From the NCBI GenBank assembly GCA_903832005.1, contig CAIKZO010000096.1, positions 1 to 58,431 of the forward strand: a DNA stretch of 58,431 nucleotides. The letters are read 5' to 3'. The notes below the pieces were generated by a model that was not told where the DNA came from, searched no databases, and worked only from the letters and a program-made list of their open reading frames with translations. How positions within the stretch are numbered: position 1 is the first letter of the stretch; each line of letters begins with the position of its first letter. This DNA is from Enhydrobacter aerosaccus. Lineage in GTDB: Bacteria > Pseudomonadota > Alphaproteobacteria > Reyranellales > Reyranellaceae. A program made the position numbers and the translations under genes. This document shows, one piece after another, positions 27,903 to 35,826 of this stretch.

Positions 27903-29053
27903 GCGTTATGCGCCCGCTTCAGGGCTTGATCGAGATCTTCGTAAAGATCGTTCGACTCCTCGACACCAACGGACAAACGCAGCAGGTCGGGCGGGCAGGG
28001 CGTGCCGGGTCCTTCGATGCTGGCGCGATGCTCGATCAGGCTCTCGACCCCACCCAATGAAGTGGCGCGCTTCCACAGCTCGACGCGCGCCGCGGTGGCG
28101 ATGGCCGCGCGCTCGCCGCCCTTGATGCGCACCGACAGCATGCCGCCGAAGCCGCCGGTCATCTGCTTCTTCGCGATGGCATGGCCCGCGAACGACGGCA
28201 GACCGGGATAGAGCACTTCCTCGATCATCGGATGCGCTGCAAATTTATCGGCTAGAGACTGTGCCGAGCGGCAGGCCCAGGCAACGCGCGGATAGAGCGT
28301 GCGCATGCCTCGCATGAGCAACCACGCTTCGGTCTGACCGAGGATCGTGCCGAGCTGGGCGCGAATGGCTCGCAGTTTCATCCAGTACGCGTCGTCGCGT
28401 GCGCCGACCAGAGCGCCGGCGATGATGTCGGAGTGGCCGTTGAGATATTTGGTCGCCGAGTGCATCACGATGTCGGCGCCGTGCTCGATCGGCCGCGTCA
28501 GCACCGGAGTCGCTACCGTCGAATCTACCGCCAAAAGCGCGCCCGCCTTGTGCGCGATCTCGGCCGCTGCGGCGATGTCGCTCAGCGCCCAGGTCGGGTT
28601 GGCCGGCGTTTCGAGCCACACGAGCTTGGTGGCGCCGGGCTTCACCGCCGCGGCGATCGCATCGGTCTTGTCGGCATCGACGAACTCGACCTTGAGGCCC
28701 CAGTTCGTGGCGAAAGTGTTGAGCCAGTTGCGCAGCGACCAGTACATGACCTTGGGCACCACGACGTGATCGCCGGGTGAAAGAGCGAGGAAACATGCGG
28801 TCGCAGCACTCATGCCGGAGGACAGCACCAGCGCCTTGGCGCCGCCTTCCAGCGCCGCGAGCGTGGCCTCCGCCTGGTCGAATGTCGGATTGTCGGCGCG
28901 CGCATAGATGCGGCCGGAACTGTAGGCATTGTCCTCGTCGCGCTGGTACGTGCTCGCCATATGGATCGGCGGCACGACGGCCTTGGTGACGGGATCGATC
29001 CAACCCATGGCTTGGGCGGCGAGAGAGGCGGCGGCGACGTTCTTCTTTGTCAT
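27899..29053 (-). CDS. Cystathionine gamma-synthase/beta-lyase family PLP enzyme
   Basis: A 384-residue Cys/Met-metabolism PLP enzyme. Landmarks are PPIHMASTYQRDEDN, YARADNPTFDQAEATLAALEGG, ALVLSSGMSAATA near residue 95, and the PLP lysine in HSATKYLNGHSD near residue 205. The C-terminal LRLSVGVEESNDLYEDL is diagnostic. It could act as cystathionine gamma-synthase, beta-lyase or gamma-lyase; the motifs do not decide. Its upstream region carries repeated TTACG motifs shared with the divergent TetR gene. Its stop shares CTAG with the convergent dehydratase gene. Confidence 0.88.
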   Translation of the reverse strand: MTKKNVAAASLAAQAMGWIDPVTKAVVPPIHMASTYQRDEDNAYSSGRIYARADNPTFDQAEATLAALEGGAKALVLSSGMSAATACFLALSPGDHVVVPKVMYWSLRNWLNTFATNWGLKVEFVDADKTDAIAAAVKPGATKLVWLETPANPTWALSDIAAAAEIAHKAGALLAVDSTVATPVLTRPIEHGADIVMHSATKYLNGHSDIIAGALVGARDDAYWMKLRAIRAQLGTILGQTEAWLLMRGMRTLYPRVAWACRSAQSLADKFAAHPMIEEVLYPGLPSFAGHAIAKKQMTGGFGGMLSVRIKGGERAAIATAARVELWKRATSLGGVESLIEHRASIEGPGTPCPPDLLRLSVGVEESNDLYEDLDQALKRAHNA

Positions 29054-29068
29054 GGTTGTAATCGTACC

Positions 29069-29180
29069 TTACGGAAAGCTTACTTGCGATGTGATTGCTT
29101 ACGACAAGCTTACGAGGAAAAAGTTTCATAACGCTTCAGCGCATGCATGATTCTTAGTTAGATTACGTTCACCAGCGTAA
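29069..29180. promoter_or_regulatory. Cluster of TTACG motifs between metC-like and tetR genes
   Basis: In the 201-base divergent gap TTACG occurs at 29069-29073, 29099-29103, 29110-29114 and 29163-29167, with a related TTACT at 29080-29084 and the inverted copy CGTAA at 29176-29180. The last two TTACG/CGTAA copies form an inverted repeat with an eight-base spacer, the shape of a TetR operator. The clustering suggests regulation of the metC-like gene and of tetR itself; which protein binds is inference. Confidence 0.5.
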
Positions 29181-29254
29181 CGAAATCGTGTCATCACTCG
29201 CGCGCAAAGAGCAAGGCTCCGCGTCAAGAGGGACCACTCGTAGGGGTAGCAGCA

Positions 29255-29878
29255 ATGGACGCCGTACCAGTCACTGAGACGCAGTCGACCGTACAACATG
29301 CAGCGCGCGGAGACCGTGTTGCGCGGACGCGCGAGGCGATCATCTCCTCGACGCAGACGTTGGCGCAGGATGGCGAAGTCGCGCCGATCGTTCGCGACAT
29401 CGCCAAGCTCGCCGGCGTCTCGGCGCGCACTGTGTTCCAGCATTTCGCCGACACCGCCGAACTCTACGTCGCCGTCCTCGGCCGCGTGCTCGCCTCCGTC
29501 ACCGGCGATCCAGTCGACCTCAATCGCCAGCTGCCACTCGAACAGCGCATCGGCGTCGTCGTCGATCATCGCGCCCAGCGTTACGAGACGGTGCGGCCGA
29601 TGTGGACCTTCATCCAGACCCTGCAACGCCGCTCGACGGAAGCCGCCGGCAAGCTGATGCAGATCTATTCCGGCAACCGCGAGCAGATCGCCGACTCCTT
29701 CGGGCCGGAGCTCTCGGCGCTGCCCGGCGACAAGCGTGAGCGGACCTTGAACGCGCTTTCCGTCGCGCTGACGCCCGAGAGCTGGATCGTGCTGCGTGAG
29801 CGCCTCGGCCTCACCGTCGAGCAGGCGCGCGAGGAATGGCGCTTCATCCTGCGGGCGATCTTCAGCGATACGCACTGA
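29255..29878 (+). CDS. TetR-family transcriptional regulator
   Basis: A 207-residue regulator with the N-terminal helix-turn-helix at residues 45-65 (VRDIAKLAGVSARTVFQHFADTAELY). The rest is a helical ligand-binding and dimerisation domain with no recognisable ligand signature. A purine-rich TAGGGGTAG lies before the ATG. It is divergent from the transsulfuration enzyme and shares the TTACG-rich region with it, so control of that gene and of itself is the simplest guess. It is followed by the convergent chaC gene 13 bases away. Confidence 0.88.
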   Translation: MDAVPVTETQSTVQHAARGDRVARTREAIISSTQTLAQDGEVAPIVRDIAKLAGVSARTVFQHFADTAELYVAVLGRVLASVTGDPVDLNRQLPLEQRIGVVVDHRAQRYETVRPMWTFIQTLQRRSTEAAGKLMQIYSGNREQIADSFGPELSALPGDKRERTLNALSVALTPESWIVLRERLGLTVEQAREEWRFILRAIFSDTH

Positions 29879-29891
29879 TCTGCGTACCGAG

Positions 29892-30422
29892 CTAGAGGGC
29901 GGCGCGGCGCGCCAGCTCCTCGAGCGTCCTGTCGCGCGGACCCAGCTCCCGAAGATGGGTCACGGTGTTGCGCACATAGTCGATGTTGCTACCGGTCGCG
30001 CCTTTGCCCTGGCGCACCAACCGGATCGATTTCGCGAGCGATAATTTGCCCGCGAACTGGCGGTGCGCCCGGTCGGCGAGATAGACCAGCGCCGGCACAG
30101 TACGGCCGTCGGCGAGCTGCAGCGGACGGACTGCCTCGACATAGACGCCGTCGTTCTCGATCTCGCGTTGCCACAGATAGCGCCGGACTTTCTCGTACGA
30201 TTTGGACGGCAGGCGATAGGCGAGGCCGCGGCAGGAACCGCCGGCCAGCAGGCCCAGGATCAGGCCGGGCTTCTTCGGCGTGCCGCGATAATGTTCGGAG
30301 TAGATGCAGAAGGCGCGGTGGAATCCGTGCAAGCGGGCCGGCTGCGTCTCGCGCACGGCGAAGCCCGGGTTCCACATCAGCGAGCCGTAGGCGAAAACCC
30401 AGACGGGCTTTGCGTCGCTCAC
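29892..30422 (-). CDS. chaC: Gamma-glutamylcyclotransferase of the ChaC family
   Basis: A 176-residue protein with the ChaC start VWVFAYGSLMWNPGF that forms the substrate loop, GFHRAFCIYSEHYRGTP, and the Glu-containing LWQREIENDGVY near residue 85, where the catalytic Glu of this family sits. ChaC enzymes cleave glutathione to 5-oxoproline and Cys-Gly in the cytosol. The start is GTG at 30422, overlapping the tyrC stop by four bases, so it is the last gene of the aromatic amino acid operon by position. Confidence 0.88.
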   Translation of the reverse strand: MSDAKPVWVFAYGSLMWNPGFAVRETQPARLHGFHRAFCIYSEHYRGTPKKPGLILGLLAGGSCRGLAYRLPSKSYEKVRRYLWQREIENDGVYVEAVRPLQLADGRTVPALVYLADRAHRQFAGKLSLAKSIRLVRQGKGATGSNIDYVRNTVTHLRELGPRDRTLEELARRAAL

Positions 30423-31303
30423 GCCTGGTTGAGATGGATCAGCGCGCGGCGAATGTCGCGGGTGCGCGTGAACAGGTCGAACAATTTGTCGCCCTCACCC
30501 CAGCGGATGGCGCGCTGCAGGTAGAAGAGATCTTCCTGGAAGCGCTGGATCACCTCGAGCACCGCCTCGCGGTTGTTCAGGAAGATGTCGCGCCACATGG
30601 TGGGATCCGACGCGGCGATGCGCGTGAAGTCGCGGAAGCCGCCCGCGGAGTATTTCAGCACTTCGCTGTTCAAGTGACCGCCGAGATCGTCTGCAGTGCC
30701 CACGATCGTGTAAGCGATGAGATGCGGGAGGTGCGAGGTGATCGCGAGGATGCGGTCGTGGTCGGCCGGGGCGACCCGGTTGACCATGCTCCCCAGCGCC
30801 TTCCAGAAGGTCTCGAGCTTGTCGACGGCGGCGGCGTCGCTGTCGGGCAGCGGAGTCAGGATGCACCAACGGCCCTGGAACAGGTCGAGTAGCGCGGCCT
30901 CGGGGCCGGAATTCTCAGTGCCGGCGACCGGATGGGCCGGCACGAAATGCACGCCCTTCGGAATGTGCGGCGCCATGTCGGCGATCACGGTCTGCTTCAC
31001 AGAGCCCACGTCCGAGATGATGCAGCCGGGCTTGAGTTTCGGCGCGATGGTCCTGGTCGCCTCGCCGCAGGCGCCGACCGGCGTGCAGACGATCACGAGA
31101 TCGGCGTCCTCGACCGCGGCGGCGAGATCGGTGCCGCAGTGATCGACAAGCTTCAGCTTGTTGGCGAGATCGGCCGTCTCGGGCTTGCGCGTGGCCGCCA
31201 CGATCTTGTTGGCGAGCCCGCGTTTGCGCGCGTCGAGCGCGATCGAGCCGCCGATCAGGCCGATGCCGATCAGGGCGATCTTGTTGAACAGCGGCCCATT
31301 CAT
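30419..31303 (-). CDS. tyrC: Prephenate/arogenate dehydrogenase (cyclohexadienyl dehydrogenase)
   Basis: A 294-residue NAD(P)-dependent enzyme of tyrosine synthesis. The nucleotide-binding motif IALIGIGLIGGSIALDAR is at residues 9-26. The substrate and catalytic region is DVGSVKQTV, PAHPVAGTENSGPEAA (His in HPVAG) and ITSHLPHLIAY near residue 190. There is no chorismate mutase or ACT domain fused, which is typical for alphaproteobacterial TyrC. It overlaps both hisC upstream and chaC downstream by four bases, so translation of the whole cluster is coupled. Confidence 0.93.
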   Translation of the reverse strand: MNGPLFNKIALIGIGLIGGSIALDARKRGLANKIVAATRKPETADLANKLKLVDHCGTDLAAAVEDADLVIVCTPVGACGEATRTIAPKLKPGCIISDVGSVKQTVIADMAPHIPKGVHFVPAHPVAGTENSGPEAALLDLFQGRWCILTPLPDSDAAAVDKLETFWKALGSMVNRVAPADHDRILAITSHLPHLIAYTIVGTADDLGGHLNSEVLKYSAGGFRDFTRIAASDPTMWRDIFLNNREAVLEVIQRFQEDLFYLQRAIRWGEGDKLFDLFTRTRDIRRALIHLNQA

Positions 31304-32394
31304 TTGCTGTTCTTGCCGACGAAGCGGGCGAGGCTGTCCTGCACCAGCTTCATTTCCTTTTCGGTGCCGATGGTGATGCGCAGATATTCCGGCATGCCGT
31401 AGCCCGCGATCATGCGCGGGATCAGCCCGTCCTGCATCAGCCAGTCGTTGGCGGCGGTGGCGCGCTCGGCCGAGCCGAAGCTCACGGCCAGGAAGTTGCC
31501 GACGCTGGGCAGTGGATGCAGACCGAGCTTGACGAGCTCGGCGCTGAGCCAGGCGAGCTGCTTGTCGTTGTTATCGCGCGACGCCTTGGTATGCTCGGCA
31601 TCCTCGAGAGCGGTGATGGCGGCGGCCTGGGCTGGCTGATTGACGTTGAACGGCTGGCGCAGCCGGTTGATCACATCGACGACGCCGGCAGGGCCGTACA
31701 TCCAGCCAATGCGCAAAGCGCCCAGGCCGTAGATCTTGGAGAAGGTTCGCGTCATGACGACGTTCTCGGACTTGTCGACCAGCTCGATGCCCGACTCGTA
31801 GTCTTCCTTGGTGACGTATTCGGCGTAGGCGGCGTCGATCTGCAGCAGCACGTTCTTCGGGATCGCAGCATGCAGGCGGCGCACTTCGTCCTTGGTGATG
31901 TAGCTGCCGGTCGGATTGTTCGGATTGACCAATGCCACGAGGCGCGTCTTGTCGGTGATGGCAGCGATCATCGCGTCGACGTCGGTGCGGAAGTTCTTCT
32001 CCGGTGCGGCGACGGGCGTGGCGCCGACGCCCAGCGCGTTGATCGGGTACATCAGGAAGCCGTACTGGCTGTAGAGCAACTCGTCGCCCGGGCCGCAGTA
32101 GGCGCGTACCAGCAGGTTGAGCAGCTCGTCGGAACCGGTGCCGCAGATGATGCGCTTCGGATCGAGGCCATAGTGCTTGCCGATCGCCGTGCGCAGCTTC
32201 TCGGTGCCGCCGTCGGGATAGCGGTGCAGGTCGGGGGCTGCTTTGGCGTAAGCGGCCATCGCCTTGGGCGAGGGACCCATCGCGCTCTCGTTGGACGAGA
32301 GCTTGGCGATCGGCTCCTTGCCGTCGACCGAATCCTTGCCCGGAACGTAGGGCGCGATCTGCATGATGCCCGGACGCGGCTTGAGGGCCGACAT
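31300..32394 (-). CDS. hisC: Histidinol-phosphate/aromatic aminotransferase
   Basis: A 364-residue class II PLP aminotransferase. Visible are KLSSNESAMGPSP near residue 32, RYPDGGTEKLR, NPNNPTGSYI near residue 155 and the PLP lysine in RTFSKIYGLGALRIGW near residue 220. HisC proteins use histidinol phosphate, and those beside tyrC and chorismate mutase, as here, also serve phenylalanine and tyrosine synthesis. The gene is four bases overlapped with tyrC and 24 bases from the chorismate mutase stop. Start is the ATG at 32394. Confidence 0.92.
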   Translation of the reverse strand: MSALKPRPGIMQIAPYVPGKDSVDGKEPIAKLSSNESAMGPSPKAMAAYAKAAPDLHRYPDGGTEKLRTAIGKHYGLDPKRIICGTGSDELLNLLVRAYCGPGDELLYSQYGFLMYPINALGVGATPVAAPEKNFRTDVDAMIAAITDKTRLVALVNPNNPTGSYITKDEVRRLHAAIPKNVLLQIDAAYAEYVTKEDYESGIELVDKSENVVMTRTFSKIYGLGALRIGWMYGPAGVVDVINRLRQPFNVNQPAQAAAITALEDAEHTKASRDNNDKQLAWLSAELVKLGLHPLPSVGNFLAVSFGSAERATAANDWLMQDGLIPRMIAGYGMPEYLRITIGTEKEMKLVQDSLARFVGKNSK

Positions 32395-32418
32395 GGCTGT
32401 TCTCCTGCTAGAAAACGA

Positions 32419-33270
32419 TCAGGTCCGCGTCACGGCAGGCACGGCGTAGGCGCCGATCGAGGCGACGCTGCCGGTCTGCAGCTCGAGGGCCACACCGAGC
32501 TCGCGCAGGCGCTTGTCGCTTTCGGCGACGACGCCCGGCAGCTCGAGAAGATAGTGATGCACACCGCGCACATTCTGGTCCAGCGCCGATGTGAAGGCGG
32601 GGAGCGCGACCTTGGCGAAGGCCCCGGAGATGCGGTTGCGGCTGATCGCCGTTTCGGCCTCCAGCGAGATCAGGGTGCGGTCATCGCCGCTCTCCTCGGG
32701 CTCGATGCGAGCCAGCACCAGGGCCGAGATGCCGCGCGCGCGGGCGTTGGGCATCACCAGGAAGGGCAGCTTGCCCACGACGTTGGGCAGCGAGCTCTCG
32801 CCGCTTGCCAGTACCGGCCACCACGGCTGGGTGTCGGCCTCGATCGGCGCGGGCACGACGCCGATGGTGGCGGGATCGGCGCGCACGGCGGCCAGCACCT
32901 GCATCGGCGATTCGTGGCCCACCAGCGTGACCTGGCAGCCGAAATGGTCGCGCGCCAGGTCCCAGTAGCCCGGCTGGTCGGCCGGACGGCAGACCGCGAT
33001 CTTGAGCGCCGGCGTCTGCATCAGGGCAAAGCTGCTCATCATCTCGCGCCACATGCGATAGACGGCGGCGGCGGGGAAGCGGCTGTCGTGGGTCGCCAGC
33101 CGCTTGCGCAGCACCTGCGCTTCCCGGCCGGGACGGAAGGACAGGCCTCCCGCCGGCTTGGCAGCCGAAATCTCGCCGACCAAGGTGGCGCGGCGCTGGA
33201 TCAGGCCATGCAACTCACCGTCGATGGCATCGATCTCTTGGCGCAGGGTGTCGAGATTGGGCGTGTCCAT
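32419..33270 (-). CDS. AroQ chorismate mutase with degenerate prephenate dehydratase-like tail
   Basis: A 283-residue protein. Residues 1-85 are an AroQ-type chorismate mutase: LRQEIDAIDGELHGLIQRRATLVGEI and the later YRMWREMMSSF helix. Residues 95-275 look like the prephenate dehydratase fold plus an ACT-like end (HHYLLELPGVVAESDKRLREL), but the catalytic TRF motif of that enzyme is not seen. The first part should convert chorismate to prephenate for tyrC and hisC downstream. The tail may be regulatory or inactive. The start at 33270 is shared-promoter distance from metX on the other strand. Confidence 0.8.
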   Translation of the reverse strand: MDTPNLDTLRQEIDAIDGELHGLIQRRATLVGEISAAKPAGGLSFRPGREAQVLRKRLATHDSRFPAAAVYRMWREMMSSFALMQTPALKIAVCRPADQPGYWDLARDHFGCQVTLVGHESPMQVLAAVRADPATIGVVPAPIEADTQPWWPVLASGESSLPNVVGKLPFLVMPNARARGISALVLARIEPEESGDDRTLISLEAETAISRNRISGAFAKVALPAFTSALDQNVRGVHHYLLELPGVVAESDKRLRELGVALELQTGSVASIGAYAVPAVTRT

Positions 33271-33316
33271 TGAGTGAGCGGCGATACACGTTGGGGGGCC
33301 TTGCGTAAAGTCAGTC

Positions 33317-33344
33317 TTGCGCAAACCCGGGCGCGACCTTATAG
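33317..33344 (+). promoter_or_regulatory. Candidate sigma-70 promoter of metX
   Basis: TTGCGC at 33317-33322 and TTATAG at 33339-33344 with 16 bases between them make a reasonable promoter. Transcription would begin close to 33351, just before the first riboswitch stem. Confidence 0.5.
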
Positions 33345-33350
33345 AAAGCG

Positions 33351-33410
33351 TCCGTGGAATTTGAGCCGACCGGCTTGCGGCCACGTTAATCCTCGCTAAA
33401 AGGTCGGTGC
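33351..33410 (+). promoter_or_regulatory. SAM-II-type riboswitch in the metX leader
   Basis: The leader holds the conserved SAM-II landmarks GGCTTGC, CCACGTTAA and CGCTAAAAGG. Stem P1 pairs CGTGG (33353-33357) with CCACG (33381-33385). The pseudoknot pairs CCGACC (33366-33371) with GGTCGG (33402-33407), a perfect six-base match. SAM-II aptamers are known upstream of metA/metX genes in alphaproteobacteria and turn them off when S-adenosylmethionine is plentiful. An intrinsic terminator follows five bases later. Confidence 0.9.
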
Positions 33411-33414
33411 TTCG

Positions 33415-33448
33415 AAAAAAGCCCCCGACCGACGGTCGGGGGCTTTTT
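33415..33448 (+). terminator. Intrinsic terminator in the metX leader
   Basis: GCCCCCGACC (33421-33430), loop GAC, GGTCGGGGGC (33434-33443), then TTTTT, preceded by AAAAAA. It lies between the SAM-II aptamer and the metX start, so it works as an attenuator rather than a gene end. Its 5' arm contains CCGACC, which can instead pair with the pseudoknot strand GGTCGG of the aptamer. Confidence 0.92.
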
Positions 33449-33463
33449 CGTTTGGAGCGGCCC

Positions 33464-34648
33464 GTGTTGGAGCCAGGTGTGTTCGACGACCTGACCGATG
33501 CAGAGAGCAAGGCGCTTGCCCAATGCCGCCACGCGGTTCTGGGCACGGAGCGCCCGATGCGCCTCGACTGCGGTGTCGAGCTTGGGCCGTTCCGTATCGC
33601 CTACCAGACCTACGGCACCCTGAATGCCGATAAGTCGAATGCCGTGCTGATCTGCCATGCGCTGACGGGCGACCAGTTCGTGGGCGACAGCAATCCCGTC
33701 ACCGGCAAGGACGGCTGGTGGGACAGTATCGTGGGTGCGGGCAAGATCCTCGACCCGGCGCGCTACTTCATCATCTGCACCAACGTGCTGGGCGGCTGCC
33801 TCGGCAGCACCGGACCGCTGGCGCACGATCCGGCCAACAAGCAGTCCTGGAACCTGCGCTTCCCGGTGGTGACCATCGCCGACATGGTACGCGCGCAGGC
33901 GGCACTCCTTGATCACCTGCAGATTCCGGACCTGTTCTGCGTGATCGGCGGCTCGATGGGCGGCATGCAGGTGCTGGAGTGGGCCGCGAGTTTCCCCAAG
34001 CGCGTGTTCGCCGCCGTGCCGATCGCGACGGCCGCGCGCCACAGCGCGCAGAACATCGCCTTCCACGAGGTCGGCCGCCAGGCGATCATGGCCGATCCCG
34101 AATGGAAAGGCGGCGACTATCGCCTGCACGACACGGCGCCGGAGCGAGGCCTGGCCGTCGCCCGCATGACCGCGCACATCACCTATCTTTCGGAGCAGGC
34201 GCTGCAGCGCAAGTTCGGCCGCGCCTTGCAGAACCGCGATGCACTAGGCTTCGGCTTCGACGCCGACTTCCAGGTCGAGAGCTACCTGCGGCACCAGGGC
34301 TCGACCTTCGTCGACCGGTTCGACGCCAACAGCTACCTCTACATCACGCGCGCGATGGATTACTTCGACTTGGCCGCCGCGCATGACGGCGTGCTGGCCA
34401 AGGCCTTCAAGGGCTCGGCGACGCGCTTCTGCCTGATGAGCTTCACCTCTGACTGGCTGTTCCCGACGCGCGAGAGCCGCGCCGTCGTGCATGCATTGAA
34501 CGCCGCCGCGGCCAACGTGTCGTTCGTCGAGGTCGAGAGCGACAAGGGCCACGACGCCTTCCTGCTGGACGAGCCCGAGATGTTCCGCACCTTGAGCGGC
34601 TTCCTGCAGGGTGCCGCGACCGCGCGCGGTCTCAGGAGCCCCCGATGA
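33464..34648 (+). CDS. metX: Homoserine O-acyltransferase
   Basis: A 394-residue alpha/beta-hydrolase-fold enzyme that acylates homoserine (usually acetyl) as the first committed step of methionine synthesis. The nucleophile is Ser164 in [14 protein letters not shown], the Asp is in [11 protein letters not shown] and the His in [25 protein letters not shown] is the usual oxyanion segment. The frame is open through the terminator upstream, so I chose the GTG at 33464, which follows TTGGAGCGG by a few bases. Regulated by the SAM-II leader. metW overlaps its end by four bases. Confidence 0.95.
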   Translation: MLEPGVFDDLTDAESKALAQCRHAVLGTERPMRLDCGVELGPFRIAYQTYGTLNADKSNAVLICHALTGDQFVGDSNPVTGKDGWWDSIVGAGKILDPARYFIICTNVLGGCLGSTGPLAHDPANKQSWNLRFPVVTIADMVRAQAALLDHLQIPDLFCVIGGSMGGMQVLEWAASFPKRVFAAVPIATAARHSAQNIAFHEVGRQAIMADPEWKGGDYRLHDTAPERGLAVARMTAHITYLSEQALQRKFGRALQNRDALGFGFDADFQVESYLRHQGSTFVDRFDANSYLYITRAMDYFDLAAAHDGVLAKAFKGSATRFCLMSFTSDWLFPTRESRAVVHALNAAAANVSFVEVESDKGHDAFLLDEPEMFRTLSGFLQGAATARGLRSPR

Positions 34649-35262
34649 GCCAGCCCACACGCACTCCTATTCGCGTCGACCTTCAGCTGATCGCCGACAT
34701 GGTCCAGCCGGGCGGCCGTGCGCTCGACGTCGGCTGCGGCGATGGTTCGCTGCTGGCCTATCTCGTCAATTTCAAGCAGGTCGATGCGCGCGGCATGGAG
34801 CTCAGCCAGGCCGGCGTGAACGCCTGCGTCGCCAACGGCCTGTCGGTCGTGCAGGGCAACGCCGACACCGACCTGCGCGACTATCCCGACAGCGCCTTCG
34901 ACTACGTGATCCTGAGCCAGACGCTTCAGGCAACGCGCGCGCCGCGCGAGGTGTTGGGGCAGATGCTGCGGGTCGGCAAACGCGCCATCGTCTCGTTCCC
35001 CAACTTCGCGCACTGGCAGGTGCGCCTGCGCCTGGTGTTCGGCGGCCGCATGCCCAACACGCCGTCGCTGCCGCACCGCTGGTACGACACGCCCAACATT
35101 CATCTCTGCAGCATCGACGACTTCCGCGCGCTGTGCCGCGAGATGGGCGTGAAGGTCGAGCGCGCCGTTGTCCTCAACCGCAACAGCAAGCCGATCCACC
35201 TGCCGCCCCTGCTCTCCAACCTGATCGGCGAGCAGGCCGTGTTCATGCTGCGGCGGGATTAA
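34645..35262 (+). CDS. metW: Methionine biosynthesis protein MetW
   Basis: A 205-residue methyltransferase-fold protein. The SAM-site-like motif is [15 protein letters not shown] near residue 25, with AYSQTLQA-type [16 protein letters not shown] and the family block [15 protein letters not shown] near residue 115. MetW accompanies MetX in many proteobacteria and is needed for full homoserine acylation in studied cases. ATGA overlap with metX shows tight coupling. The nested palindromic element follows 25 bases after its stop. Confidence 0.94.
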   Translation: MSQPTRTPIRVDLQLIADMVQPGGRALDVGCGDGSLLAYLVNFKQVDARGMELSQAGVNACVANGLSVVQGNADTDLRDYPDSAFDYVILSQTLQATRAPREVLGQMLRVGKRAIVSFPNFAHWQVRLRLVFGGRMPNTPSLPHRWYDTPNIHLCSIDDFRALCREMGVKVERAVVLNRNSKPIHLPPLLSNLIGEQAVFMLRRD

Positions 35263-35287
35263 CTGCCCGAAGTGCGGAAAGTCTTTT

Positions 35288-35379
35288 TGGGACCGCGGGC
35301 CTCCTCCGTACTATCGACCGGAGGTCGATAGTACGCTCCCGCTCGGATTCATGAGCGGGCCGGGAGGCCCGCGGTCCCA
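35288..35379. repeat. Nested palindromic element with two internal hairpins
   Basis: Outer arms TGGGACCGCGGGCCTCC (35288-35304) and its exact complement (35363-35379) enclose two more hairpins. The first is a 13-base stem at 35307-35319/35323-35335 with loop GGA. The second is CCCGCTC/GAGCGGG at 35338-35344/35353-35359. The folded form is a three-way junction. It overlaps the stop end of the GNAT gene. It resembles interspersed palindromic (REP/BIME-like) repeats; I saw no second copy in the window. It could also work as a two-way terminator. Confidence 0.8.
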
Positions 35380-35819
35380 GGAAGAGGGCGTTCGAACATC
35401 ACGTCGTGGTCGCCTTCGCCGATCGGAGCGAAGCCGTGGCGGAGATAGAAGCGGTCGGCGGGGCTTTGTTTCAGGACTTCGAGACGGATGGGTTTGCCCA
35501 GCGCATCGCCTTCGGCGAGCAGGGTCTTGAACACGCGCGAGCCGAGGCCGGCGTTCTGGTGGCGGGGAGCGAGGTAGAACGAGTCGACGGTGAGGTGTTC
35601 GGGGCCGTCGCGAAGAGCGACGCAGCCGGCGACCTCGTCATCGACCAGGATCAGGCGCAGGCCGGGCTGGTCGAAATGTTCGCGGAAGACGCGGCGCGAG
35701 CGTTCGGGGGTGAAGCGGCCGACCCTCTCGAGATGCACGCGCATCACCTCGGTGCGCAGCATCAGCAGCGGTTCGAAGTCGGCCTCGCTTGTCGGGCCGA
35801 AACGCCAGGCCTCGCTCAC
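35349..35819 (-). CDS. GNAT-family N-acetyltransferase
   Basis: A 156-residue acetyltransferase from a GTG start. The acetyl-CoA site is in FYLAPRHQNAGLGSRVFKTLL near residue 90 (QxxGxG/A form QNAGLGS), and the late NPxxRFYxxxGF-like segment is SPADRFYLRHGF. The substrate is unknown. The last nine or so codons, encoding GTAGLPARS, lie inside the nested palindromic element, so its natural C-terminus may have been altered by insertion of that element. Confidence 0.85.
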   Translation of the reverse strand: MSEAWRFGPTSEADFEPLLMLRTEVMRVHLERVGRFTPERSRRVFREHFDQPGLRLILVDDEVAGCVALRDGPEHLTVDSFYLAPRHQNAGLGSRVFKTLLAEGDALGKPIRLEVLKQSPADRFYLRHGFAPIGEGDHDVMFERPLPGTAGLPARS

Positions 35820-35826
35820 GCGTCTC

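Noticed and set aside
33407..33463. metX start at the GTG at 33407
   Set aside because: It would translate the terminator hairpin and lies inside the aptamer pseudoknot. The GTG at 33464 has a ribosome-binding site.
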